Assembly: GCA_030042815.1 (NCBI GenBank)
Contig: JASHYY010000091.1
Span: 1-11,564, forward strand
Direction of reading: 5' to 3'
Origin: Thermoplasmata archaeon
GTDB lineage: Archaea; Thermoplasmatota; Thermoplasmata; Lutacidiplasmatales; UBA184
DNA: 11,564 nt
Positions 1-5,805 of this stretch are shown piece after piece. The position numbers were made by a program, and so were the translations under genes. The notes beneath the pieces are model-generated. The model was not told the origin of the DNA. It did not search any database and worked only from the letters and a program-made list of their open reading frames with translations. Each line of letters opens with the position of its first letter. Position 1 is the first letter of the stretch.

Positions 1-339
1 GGTGTAATGGCCCAGTTTTTCGAGGAAGCGGGCCGCCTGCACGGCGAGCTCTCGCGTCGGAGTGAGAACGAGCGCGTAGATCTTCCCCGGCGGGAGCTCG
101 AGCGTCCGCTCCAGGATCGGCAGGAGGAAGGCGGCGGTCTTGCCCGTGCCGGTCTGTGCGGTGGCGACCAGGTCCCGGCCCTGAACGGCCTCCGGGATGG
201 CCCGGCTTTGGATCGGCGTCGCCGCGTGGTAACCCATCTCCTTCACGCCGCGGCGCAGCGTGGGGTGGAGCGGCAGCTCGTCGAAATGCACCGACGAGGT
301 CTCGGGGGAGGCCCGTCGGTTCTCGGAATCGTCCGGCAC
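1..339 (-). CDS. DEAD-box RNA helicase, N-terminal part (cut by window start)
   Basis: ATP-dependent RNA helicase of the DEAD-box (SF2) family, which unwinds RNA duplexes in the cytoplasm. Only the first 113 codons are present; the gene runs off the left edge in frame. Seen in the translation, in order: the Q motif (GYHAATPIQ), Walker A/motif I (AQTGTGKT), and motif Ia (PTRELA), all at canonical spacing for the RecA-like domain 1. The DEAD motif itself lies outside the window. I chose the GTG at 337-339. A TTAAGA stretch lies about 27 nt upstream, fitting a leaderless start, while a GGAGG 12 nt upstream is too far for a good ribosome site. A TTG at 360 is possible but less likely. The gene starts 37 nt after the stop of the GNAT gene on the same strand, so read-through is possible. 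Family assignment is very secure; the exact start and the cellular role are not. Confidence 0.93.
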   Translation of the reverse strand, partial: MPDDSENRRASPETSSVHFDELPLHPTLRRGVKEMGYHAATPIQSRAIPEAVQGRDLVATAQTGTGKTAAFLLPILERTLELPPGKIYALVLTPTRELAVQAARFLEKLGHYT

Positions 340-362
340 GGGGCGCCCGGGCCTCCGCAACC

Positions 363-369
363 TCTTAAC
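363..369 (-). promoter_or_regulatory. Weak TATA-like box before the helicase gene
   Basis: On the minus strand the bases GTTAAGA lie about 27 nt upstream of the chosen GTG start at 339. That is the distance expected for a leaderless archaeal promoter. The box overlaps the intergenic gap after the GNAT stop codon at 377. It is a weak match to the archaeal TATA consensus, so transcription from the upstream gene is an alternative. Confidence 0.3.
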
Positions 370-376
370 GCTGGCC

Positions 377-1180
377 CTACCCTCGCGCGAGCCCGACGAC
401 CTCCGCCGGCCGCTCCGGGGGCTTCCACTCCCAGCCGACGACCTCGGAGAGCGGCTCGAAACCCACCCGCTCGAGGATCGGCCGACTGGTCGAGTTCAGC
501 GCCTCGACCATGAGGTACCGGGCGCCCCGCTCCCGAGCGAAATCGGCGCGGACCGATACGAGGGCCCGGTAGATCCCACGGCCGCGGAACTCCGGCGCCG
601 TGCCGCCTCCCCACAGTCCGGCGAACGACCGTCCGGGGACCTTCTCCACGCGCCCGCCCGAGACGGGGACTCCGTCCAGATAGGCGACGTAGACCCCGAG
701 GTCGGGGGCGTCGAGCCGGTCGGCCAGCCGGTCGGGTCCGTACTCGCTCGGCCGACCGAACGCGGCGGTGTTGACTCGGGCCAGGTCGTCGAGGTCTTCC
801 CGGGTCCGAACCCTTCGGATCGCCAATCCGCGAGGGATCGCGGGTGCCGGCAGGGGGTGGGCGAGGTCGAAGACCATCAGGGTCTCCTTGGGAGTCGCCA
901 CGTAACCGGTGGCGCGCAGGATCGAGGGAAGTTCCGGGGGCCCGTCGTGGTCGTAGACCTTCCACTCCACCGGGAGTCCTCGCCGCCGGAACTCCTCGGT
1001 CTGTCGAGCCACGCCCGAAGCGACTTCGCTCCCGGGGAAATTCGAGTAGAGTACGACGAGTTCCGTCGGCCCGACGATCCGCACGACCGTGCCGTCGCGC
1101 TCGGTGCGGAACTCCGGGTCGTCGGGAGGGTTCCGTCGCAGCTCGGCGTCGAACCGCGCGAGCACCTCGGCTCGGTTCAT
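377..1180 (-). CDS. GNAT-family N-acetyltransferase
   Basis: Predicted acetyl-CoA-dependent N-acyltransferase of 267 residues; the substrate is unknown. The C-terminal half (about residues 118-250) is a GNAT fold. Beta strands 2-3 end in GLWGGGTAPEFRGRGIY (about 188-204), motif A, whose RGRG loop binds the acetyl-CoA pyrophosphate. The segment NSTSRPILERVGF (229-241) is the usual motif B end. The N-terminal 100 residues contain a region (VVLYSNFPG, GYVATPKETLMVFDL) that may be a degenerate second GNAT half, as in tandem-GNAT proteins. I chose the ATG at 1178-1180 because a TATA-like CTTATG lies about 26 nt upstream and no ribosome site is evident. Longer in-frame extensions exist but run into the divergent gene's promoter. 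It is head-to-head with another GNAT gene and lies 37 nt upstream of the helicase gene. Family call is firm, function open. Confidence 0.9.
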   Translation of the reverse strand: MNRAEVLARFDAELRRNPPDDPEFRTERDGTVVRIVGPTELVVLYSNFPGSEVASGVARQTEEFRRRGLPVEWKVYDHDGPPELPSILRATGYVATPKETLMVFDLAHPLPAPAIPRGLAIRRVRTREDLDDLARVNTAAFGRPSEYGPDRLADRLDAPDLGVYVAYLDGVPVSGGRVEKVPGRSFAGLWGGGTAPEFRGRGIYRALVSVRADFARERGARYLMVEALNSTSRPILERVGFEPLSEVVGWEWKPPERPAEVVGLARG

Positions 1181-1202
1181 CGACGGGCTACCGATGCGCC
1201 CG

Positions 1203-1210
1203 CCATAAGC
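1203..1210 (-). promoter_or_regulatory. TATA-like box for the minus-strand GNAT gene
   Basis: Minus-strand GCTTATGG is an AT-containing island in otherwise GC-rich DNA. It is centred about 26 nt from the ATG at 1180. This fits an archaeal TATA box driving a leaderless transcript and supports the start chosen for that gene. The same 87-bp gap (1181-1267) must also hold the promoter of the divergent GNAT gene, for which I see no convincing TATA box. Confidence 0.5.
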
Positions 1211-1267
1211 AGTCGCCCGGGCCGTGGCGGCCCGCCCGGAGGGGCGCACCGGCGGGACGCGGACTTG

Positions 1268-2086
1268 ATGGTCGACGGGGTCTCTCGGGCCGGGATGGAG
1301 CCTTCGGGCCCGGACGAGGTCGCGCAGTTTGCAAGCGCGCTCCCCGACGAGCCGTTCACCTTTGGGGCCCGTAGTCTCCTCCAGCGGGGCCTGGGACGGC
1401 TCTGGCTGACCGGCCCCGCATCGCGGCCTGTCGCCGCGGTGGTTCTCGCCCCCTGGGTCCCCGCCGAGCCGATGGCCTTCGGGGAGGACGCCGAGGCGAT
1501 CTGGAACCTGCTTCGTGGGGTCCCGGGGTGGGAGTGCGTGAACCTCGCCTCTCGGACCGCCTCGTCGCTCGCCCGCGTGCTCGAGCGGGAGCTGGGCATT
1601 CCCACCCAGCTGTACGGGGACGTCTACTATCTCCTCGACCGAGACCCGGCGCGGTGCGAGCACCCGGCGGTTCGGCGGCTCACCGAGGACGATCTCGAGC
1701 TCGTCGAGCGGTCTCCGTCCGCGCTCCACCCCGTCGGGTACCTTTCCACGCTGGCGGCGCTCAGCGGGGGCGTGGTGGTGGGCGGGGTGGTCCACGACGA
1801 GCTCGTGGCGACCGTGGCGATGACGGTCTCCTCCGAGGAGTACGCGGACCTCGGCGCCCACACGCTCGAGGCCTGGCGCAACCGAGGGATCGCGACCGCC
1901 GCGGCCTCTCTGACGAGTCGGGAAGTACTCCGCCGGGGGCTCGTGCCCGTCTGGAGCACCGGCGAGGACAACCGGGGGTCGCAGCGGGTCGCCGAGAAGG
2001 TCGGGTTCCGCGAGTTTGGTCGTCAATCGTACGTCGTGGTGCCCGCCCTTCGCTCACAGGGCGGCTACCGCCCGGCGCCGTCCTAG
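1268..2086 (+). CDS. GNAT-family acetyltransferase, two-domain
   Basis: Predicted N-acetyltransferase of 272 residues, resembling the larger GNAT_acetyltran-type proteins; the substrate is unknown. The C-terminal GNAT domain spans about residues 135-260. It contains VGGVVHDELVATVAM (strand pair, 171-185), the acetyl-CoA loop in HTLEAWRNRGIATAAAS (198-214), and EDNRGSQRVAEKVGF (233-247), which is the typical asparagine-containing helix followed by the GF end. The N-terminal 130 residues are a separate region, rich in Trp and Leu, that probably folds as a partner lid domain. I chose the ATG at 1268; an in-frame ATG at 1295 is equally plausible, and neither has a clear ribosome site (a GGAGGGG lies 23 nt before the first). 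The gene is divergent from the other GNAT gene and ends 16 bp from the converging methyltransferase gene. Family call is firm, start uncertain. Confidence 0.87.
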   Translation: MVDGVSRAGMEPSGPDEVAQFASALPDEPFTFGARSLLQRGLGRLWLTGPASRPVAAVVLAPWVPAEPMAFGEDAEAIWNLLRGVPGWECVNLASRTASSLARVLERELGIPTQLYGDVYYLLDRDPARCEHPAVRRLTEDDLELVERSPSALHPVGYLSTLAALSGGVVVGGVVHDELVATVAMTVSSEEYADLGAHTLEAWRNRGIATAAASLTSREVLRRGLVPVWSTGEDNRGSQRVAEKVGFREFGRQSYVVVPALRSQGGYRPAPS

Positions 2087-2102
2087 GCGTCCGGCCCGGC
2101 GG

Positions 2103-2858
2103 TCACCACTGCTCGGCCCGGCGAGGGCTGCCCCCCGGACGGGTCGTGCGAACGGGCAATCCCGCGCACCGAAACCCGTAGAGGCCGAGCCCCTTTCGCC
2201 CGGACGGCAGCCCGCGGCGAACGGCCGCCCAGGACTTCAATGCCGAGCACAGCTCTCCGCCGGGGCCGTGGTCGACGATCGCGATCGCACCGGGAGGCAT
2301 CCGGGCGTCGAGCCGGGAGAACTCCTGCCGGGCGTCCCGGTCGCGGTGCGGCACGTCGTAGACGAGGAGATCGATCCGCGGGAGTTCCTCGGACAGGAGG
2401 GGAAGCACCGTTCGCTTGTCCCCTATTCGCAGGTCCCAGCGGGGCCGCAGTCGGTCGGGAACGGCCCAGCCGGACGAACGGCCGGGAGGGAGCGACCACG
2501 ACGCCGCGGCCGGCCGCGCTCCGGCGCGGACCGGCACCCGCTGGGGCTTGTCGACCGAGTGCAGTGTGCCGGCTCCGTTCCGATCCATCGCCTGGAGAAG
2601 ATACGCCGACGAGACTCCCGAGGAGACCCCGACCTCCACGACGTGGAGAGGTCGCGTGAGCCGGACGATCGCGAAAAGCTCGAGGGGCGCGTCGATCTCG
2701 ACGTACGAGCGTCGACCTTCCCGGGCATGCTCCTCCACGAGATGGCGGAAAAGCCGGGTCTCGCTCGCCGCCTCTTCGAGGGCGGATTCGGCCGCGGAAC
2801 GCGGGCGCGCGGCGAGCCGCCGGACCCATTCGACGTCCGGGTCGGTCTCAGGTTCCAT
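2103..2858 (-). CDS. Class I SAM-dependent methyltransferase (Methyltransf_24-like)
   Basis: Predicted S-adenosylmethionine-dependent methyltransferase of 251 residues with a Rossmann fold; the acceptor is unknown. An N-terminal helical region (1-68) precedes motif I, VVEVGVSSGVS (73-83), which binds SAM. The acidic residue that contacts the ribose hydroxyls is D103 in LHSVDKP. Motif IV-like DLLVYDVPH (163-171) and the strand AIAIVDHGPGG (191-201) follow. The ID-x(4)-D-x-x-H layout resembles O-methyltransferase-like families (Methyltransf_24), hence the call. The start is the ATG at 2856-2858, preceded by GGGGAG with a 6-nt spacer, one of the few good ribosome sites here. It follows the phosphatase gene by 21 nt on the same strand, so the two are probably co-transcribed. 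The Arg/Pro-rich stretch at 108-130 may be a loop or substrate lid. Its 3' end converges with the GNAT gene, with 16 bp between stops. Confidence 0.88.
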   Translation of the reverse strand: MEPETDPDVEWVRRLAARPRSAAESALEEAASETRLFRHLVEEHAREGRRSYVEIDAPLELFAIVRLTRPLHVVEVGVSSGVSSAYLLQAMDRNGAGTLHSVDKPQRVPVRAGARPAAASWSLPPGRSSGWAVPDRLRPRWDLRIGDKRTVLPLLSEELPRIDLLVYDVPHRDRDARQEFSRLDARMPPGAIAIVDHGPGGELCSALKSWAAVRRGLPSGRKGLGLYGFRCAGLPVRTTRPGGSPRRAEQW

Positions 2859-2864
2859 GGTCCG

Positions 2865-2870
2865 CTCCCC
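2865..2870 (-). promoter_or_regulatory. Ribosome binding site of the methyltransferase gene
   Basis: Minus-strand GGGGAG lies 6 nt upstream of the ATG at 2858, inside the 21-nt gap after the phosphatase stop codon. It fixes the methyltransferase start and supports its being the second gene of an operon, since promoter-proximal genes here mostly lack such a site. Confidence 0.6.
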
Positions 2871-2879
2871 GCCGGAGGG

Positions 2880-3326
2880 TTACGTCTCTTCGAGATTCTC
2901 CGGGTTCCCGACCCAGTCCCTGGCCCGTTCGACCTGGGGACGTACCGCCTCGATCCGCGCGTACGCCTCCGCGAGGGAGAGCTTCTCGGCGCGATGCAGG
3001 TACCAGGCCGCCGCGAGGGGCGAGCGGCGGACGCCGTGGCCGCAGTACACAAGGACCCTGTCCCCCCGCGCCCGAGCCTGGCTCACGGATTCGGCCAAGC
3101 GGTCGAGCTGGTCCACGATCGCTCGGTCGCGCGAGCCGTCGTAGATCGGGATGTGGGTCGCGGGAAACCGGTCGTCCGGGGCTTCCTCACGCACGCAGAA
3201 ACGGGTCCCTTCGAACTCGATTGCGTCCCTCCAACTCCCCACGAAAACGCCCGGAGCGATCTCGGAGGGTCCTCCGGCCCGGTGGGGAGCGTTCGAATTT
3301 CGCTGCCTTGACGGTCGGCCGGCCAT
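2880..3326 (-). CDS. Dual-specificity / tyrosine-type protein phosphatase
   Basis: Small cytoplasmic cysteine-based phosphatase of 148 residues, predicted to hydrolyse phosphotyrosine or phosphoserine/threonine; small archaeal DSP-like enzymes are of similar size. The P-loop is VYCGHGVRRSP: C95 is the expected nucleophile and R101 the phosphate-binding arginine of the CX5R signature, followed by S102. The residue before the cysteine is Tyr rather than the usual His. IPIYDGSRD (59-67) supplies a candidate general acid, D63. The family's N-terminal pattern (IAPGVFVGSWRDA, 23-35) is present. I chose the ATG at 3324-3326 because a TTAAG box lies about 26 nt upstream, as for a leaderless transcript, and sequence further upstream is not protein-like. 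It is the first gene of an operon with the methyltransferase, and is divergent from the padR-ABC operon across 176 bp. The target protein is unknown. Confidence 0.9.
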   Translation of the reverse strand: MAGRPSRQRNSNAPHRAGGPSEIAPGVFVGSWRDAIEFEGTRFCVREEAPDDRFPATHIPIYDGSRDRAIVDQLDRLAESVSQARARGDRVLVYCGHGVRRSPLAAAWYLHRAEKLSLAEAYARIEAVRPQVERARDWVGNPENLEET

Positions 3327-3347
3327 GGCGAACGGAACCGTGCCCGA

Positions 3348-3357
3348 CCTTAAGAAG
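3348..3357 (-). promoter_or_regulatory. TATA-like box of the phosphatase-methyltransferase operon
   Basis: Minus-strand CTTCTTAAGG is an AT-rich island centred about 26 nt upstream of the phosphatase ATG at 3326. The spacing matches a leaderless archaeal transcript, and no Shine-Dalgarno sequence precedes that ATG. Confidence 0.55.
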
Positions 3358-3470
3358 CGGGGGCCGAGCGCGACCGCCGGGCGAGGGCGTCCCGGACGCC
3401 CTGCGACGCCGGACCCCCCGGGACCCCGAGGGAAGGTCGGGTCCACTCGTCAGCGAATCTCCACGTCACG

Positions 3471-3478
3471 CTTATATC
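3471..3478 (+). promoter_or_regulatory. TATA box of the padR-ABC exporter operon
   Basis: CTTATATC is the best match to an archaeal TATA box in the window. It is centred about 28 nt before the padR ATG at 3503, so transcription would begin at or next to the start codon. It overlaps the left half of the palindrome at 3473-3490, so a protein bound to the palindrome should compete with TBP. Confidence 0.7.
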
Positions 3479-3490
3479 GAATTCGATATA
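3473..3490. promoter_or_regulatory. 18-bp perfect palindrome, probable PadR operator
   Basis: Positions 3473-3490 read TATATCGAATTCGATATA, which equals its own reverse complement over all 18 bases. PadR-family repressors are dimers that bind AT-rich palindromes in their own promoters. This one lies directly before a padR gene, overlaps its TATA box and ends 12 bp before its ATG. The pentamer ATTCG recurs 12 bp further on (3493), and CGAAT occurs 24 bp upstream (3454), possibly weak extra half-sites. The palindrome is direct observation; its role as PadR operator is inference. Confidence 0.7.
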
Positions 3491-3502
3491 GTATTCGGAA
3501 CG

Positions 3503-4042
3503 ATGCCGCCAACCCACCCCCGCGGACCGCCTCCCGGCCGAATGCTCGGACTCTACGCGCTCGCGGTGATGAACCGGGAGGGACGGCTCTACGGCTACGA
3601 GCTGGCCGAGCGGATCGCCCTCCGGACCGACGGCACGTGGCGGCCAGGTCCCGGGGCCATCTATCCGGCGCTCGCCGCCCTGACCGATCGCGGCTTTGCC
3701 CGTTCCCGGCTCGAGCATCGCCGCCGGGTCTACGATGTGACCCCCTCGGGGAGGGCCTACCTTCGCCGGTTCCGTCAGCAGATGCTGTGGCGGAACCGCG
3801 GCGGTCCGGACCTCGGCGCCCTTTGGGCGGAGATCGCCGGGCACGCAGACCCCGGAACGTTCCGTCTCGAACGGTTGCAACGTCAGGTGGATTCCCTGAT
3901 CGATTTCCTCGCGCGGGCCGAAGAGTCGGGCCGGGACCCCCGACCCCTACGGGATCAGATGCGGGCCGTGCTCCGTCAGGCCGAGGGGCGGCTCGGACCG
4001 GAGGAAGCGGCATCCTCCCCGCCTCGGGCGCGGCGGCCATGA
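3503..4042 (+). CDS. PadR-family transcriptional regulator
   Basis: DNA-binding regulator of 179 residues. The winged helix-turn-helix (about 13-90) shows the family's hallmark pattern: MLGLYALAVM (14-23), LYGYELAERIA (29-39), the PGAIYPALAALTDRGF segment (50-65) forming recognition helix and turn, and the wing ending RRVYDVTPSGRAYL (74-87). The C-terminal helix (about 100-165), with FRLERLQRQVDSLIDFL, is the expected dimerisation arm. The ATG at 3503 fits the TATA box about 28 nt upstream; an internal ATG at 3542 would still keep the domain. Its stop overlaps the start of the ABC ATPase gene (ATGA), so the regulator is co-transcribed with the exporter. PadR proteins commonly repress an adjacent multidrug exporter and release DNA on binding the exported compound. 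Autoregulation through the upstream palindrome is likely; the ligand is unknown. Confidence 0.93.
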   Translation: MPPTHPRGPPPGRMLGLYALAVMNREGRLYGYELAERIALRTDGTWRPGPGAIYPALAALTDRGFARSRLEHRRRVYDVTPSGRAYLRRFRQQMLWRNRGGPDLGALWAEIAGHADPGTFRLERLQRQVDSLIDFLARAEESGRDPRPLRDQMRAVLRQAEGRLGPEEAASSPPRARRP

Positions 4043-5040
4043 CGGAAGCGGAGCCGCCGGCGATCGACGTCCGCTCCCTCTCGAAGCGGTACGGAAACCA
4101 CGAACATGGGGTCCTGGCGCTCGACCGCGTCACCCTCTCGATCCCCAAGGGGTGCGTCTTTGGGTTGCTCGGGCCGAACGGCGCGGGCAAGACGACCCTC
4201 ATCAAGGTGCTCACGGGCATCAGCGACATCACGAGCGGCGACGCGTCCGTCGCAGGGTTCGACGTCCGTCGGGAGTCGATGAAGGTCCGTGCCCGCATCG
4301 GCTGGGTCGCCGCGGAAGTGATCCTGGACGACGACTTCTCGGCGTGGGAGAACCTCTGGCTCCAGGCGCGCCTCCAGGACCTCACCGGCTGGGAGGAGCG
4401 CGCCGACCATCTGCTCGAGTACTTCTCGCTCAAGGACCGGAAGGACGACAAAGTCAGCCACTTCTCGACCGGGATGCGGAAGAAGCTCGAGATCGCCCTC
4501 GCGTTGCTCCATCAGCCGACCGTGATCTTCATGGACGAACCGACGATCGGCCTCGACGTCGGCACGCGACGGATGCTCTGGGACATCGTGACGGGCGTCC
4601 GCAAGGAGTTCGGCGTGACCGTCCTCCTCACGACCCACTACATCGAGGAGGCCGACGCGCTGTGCGACCGGCTCGCGATCATCGACCAGGGCCGCATCAT
4701 CGCCGAGGGAACCCCCTCGGAGCTGAAAGCTCGAGTCCACGCGGACCTCGTCCAGATCGAGACCGCGCACGACCTCGATACCCAGCGGATCTCCGCCCTC
4801 CCCGGGGTCCAGGAGGTCCGGGCCCAGGGCAACGACTGGATGATCCGGGTCGCGTCGTCCGAGGACTTCCTTCCGCGACTCCTCGCGACCGTGCCCGCGG
4901 AGGACGTCCGACGGATCAGCGTCGAGAAGCCGAGCCTCGAAACGGTCTTCCTCGACCTCACCGGCCGACGGATCGGACAGGAGGAGCCGATGCGCGACAT
5001 TCGGAAGTTCTACATGCAGATGCGGAGGGCCCGGTCGTGA
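4039..5040 (+). CDS. ABC-2 type exporter, ATP-binding subunit (DrrA-like)
   Basis: Nucleotide-binding subunit, 333 residues, that powers the adjacent permease at the inner face of the membrane; drug, lipid or polysaccharide export are the usual roles of this class. Motifs in order: Walker A GPNGAGKT (45-52), Walker B VIFMDEP (162-168) with E167 as catalytic base, D-loop IGLD (170-173) and switch H200 in LLTTHYIEEAD. Two motifs deviate. The signature is FSTGM (142-146) rather than LSGGQ. The Q-loop position reads IGWVAAEV (87-94) with no glutamine. The tail (about 225-310) resembles the DUF4162 domain common in DrrA-like proteins. The ATG overlaps the padR stop by 4 bases, with no clear ribosome site, implying translational coupling. 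Its own stop overlaps the permease GTG. The family is certain; the substrate is unknown. Confidence 0.95.
   Translation: MTEAEPPAIDVRSLSKRYGNHEHGVLALDRVTLSIPKGCVFGLLGPNGAGKTTLIKVLTGISDITSGDASVAGFDVRRESMKVRARIGWVAAEVILDDDFSAWENLWLQARLQDLTGWEERADHLLEYFSLKDRKDDKVSHFSTGMRKKLEIALALLHQPTVIFMDEPTIGLDVGTRRMLWDIVTGVRKEFGVTVLLTTHYIEEADALCDRLAIIDQGRIIAEGTPSELKARVHADLVQIETAHDLDTQRISALPGVQEVRAQGNDWMIRVASSEDFLPRLLATVPAEDVRRISVEKPSLETVFLDLTGRRIGQEEPMRDIRKFYMQMRRARS
5024..5029 (+). promoter_or_regulatory. Ribosome binding site of the ABC permease gene
   Basis: GGAGGG lies inside the end of the ATPase gene, 7 nt before the GTG at 5037. It decides in favour of this GTG, which overlaps the ATPase stop codon as GTGA, over any downstream start. 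Confidence 0.65.
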
Positions 5041-5801
5041 GGAGCCAGCTGTGGGGCCTCTACGTCCGGGAGATCCTGCGAACCTTCCGCAACCCGTTCG
5101 TCGTGCTGATCACGGTCGTCCAGCCGTTCATGTGGCTCGCGTTCTTCGGCTCCGGGTTCGCGCAGTACGCGAAGGACCTCGCTTCGGTCTACGGGACGTC
5201 GAACTACATCGAGTTCCTGCTTCCCGGCGTCCTCTCGACCTCGATGCTGTCGGTCGGGATGTTCGGCTCGATGAGCACGATCCAGGACAAGCGATTCGGT
5301 TTCATGAAGCGCATCCTGATCACCCCGACCTCGAAGGAGGTCATCTTCCTCTCGAAGGCCTTCGGCTCGGCGACGCGCGGCCTCATCCAGATCCCGGTGA
5401 TGATCGCGGCCGCCCTCGCCTTCGGGGTGACGTTCTCGCTCTCTCCGCTTGAGTGGGCCGTCTGGATCTTCGCGCTCCTGTTCACCGCGCTCGGGTTCTC
5501 GAGCATGTTCCTCGCCATCACGGCGCGCTCGACCGACTGGCAGACCCCCGGGGTGGTGTCGAACTTCATCACGATGCCGCTGATGTTCTCGAGTGCCGCG
5601 CTCTACCCCTCGAGCGGGTTTCCGACCTGGATGAAGGTGATCAGCGCGTGGAACCCGATCTCGTACACGGCGACGCTCGGCCGCGACCTGGTCCTCGGGA
5701 GCGGGATCGACGCGACGGCGTTCGGGTACCTCGCGATCTTCGCGGTCATCATGGTCGCGATCGGCTACGTCGTCTCGGCGAAGTGGCTGAGGGTCGAGTA
5801 G
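5037..5801 (+). CDS. ABC-2 type exporter, permease subunit
   Basis: Integral membrane subunit of 254 residues (ABC2_membrane family) forming the transport path for the preceding ATPase. After a short cytoplasmic helix (LYVREILRTFRNP, 8-20), hydrophobic segments lie at about 21-40, 58-78, 108-135, 138-162, 172-191 and 228-248, six in all as expected. The conserved cytoplasmic loop DKRFGFMKRILITPTSK (84-100) is the characteristic coupling region, the F-x-x-K-R-x-x-x-x-P-x-S pattern. The segment WMKVISAWNPISYTATLGRDLVLG (198-221) is the conserved end pattern of the family. The GTG start overlaps the ATPase stop as GTGA and has GGAGGG 7 nt upstream. It is the last gene of the padR operon and its stop lies only 4 bp from the stop of the converging glucoamylase gene. 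Substrate unknown. Confidence 0.94.
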   Translation: MRSQLWGLYVREILRTFRNPFVVLITVVQPFMWLAFFGSGFAQYAKDLASVYGTSNYIEFLLPGVLSTSMLSVGMFGSMSTIQDKRFGFMKRILITPTSKEVIFLSKAFGSATRGLIQIPVMIAAALAFGVTFSLSPLEWAVWIFALLFTALGFSSMFLAITARSTDWQTPGVVSNFITMPLMFSSAALYPSSGFPTWMKVISAWNPISYTATLGRDLVLGSGIDATAFGYLAIFAVIMVAIGYVVSAKWLRVE

Positions 5802-5805
5802 GTCG

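Larger units (their letters stand above)
3327..3502. other. Divergent promoter region between phosphatase and padR operons
   Basis: This 176-bp gap is the largest non-coding stretch in the window. It holds the minus-strand TATA-like box of the phosphatase gene near 3352, and the padR TATA box with its overlapping palindrome near 3475. The middle is GC-rich. It contains a 7-bp-stem, 3-nt-loop inverted repeat at 3385-3401 (GGGCGTC and GACGCCC) and a 6-bp inverted repeat (GGACCC at 3421, GGGTCC at 3439). Such short GC repeats may be chance at this base composition. I see no small gene in it. Confidence 0.6.

Noticed and set aside
1218..1234. 6-bp inverted repeat CGGGCC / GGCCCG in the GNAT divergent gap
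   Set aside because: Short GC-only repeats are expected by chance at this base composition; it has no T-run to suggest a terminator and no tie to a regulator.
260..1267. Plus-strand upstream extension of the second GNAT open frame
   Set aside because: It is antisense to the motif-bearing first GNAT gene and the helicase start, and has no recognisable domain.
1181..2026. Minus-strand extension of the GNAT open frame across the divergent GNAT gene
   Set aside because: The frame stays open, but residues before the ATG at 1180 are low-complexity and antisense to a real GNAT domain. A TATA-like box sits 26 nt before that ATG.
2016..3311. Long plus-strand open frame (431 codons) opposite the methyltransferase and phosphatase
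   Set aside because: No motif; it mirrors the codon bias of the two minus-strand genes, which carry clear SAM-binding and CX5R motifs.
3479..3484. GAATTC at the centre of the palindrome as a possible cloning or assembly junction
   Set aside because: It is simply the middle of a larger 18-bp palindrome, and the sequence on both sides reads as one coherent promoter in front of padR.
3450..4770. Minus-strand open frames opposite padR and the ABC ATPase
   Set aside because: Compositionally biased antisense shadows; the plus strand encodes the PadR fold and the Walker motifs.
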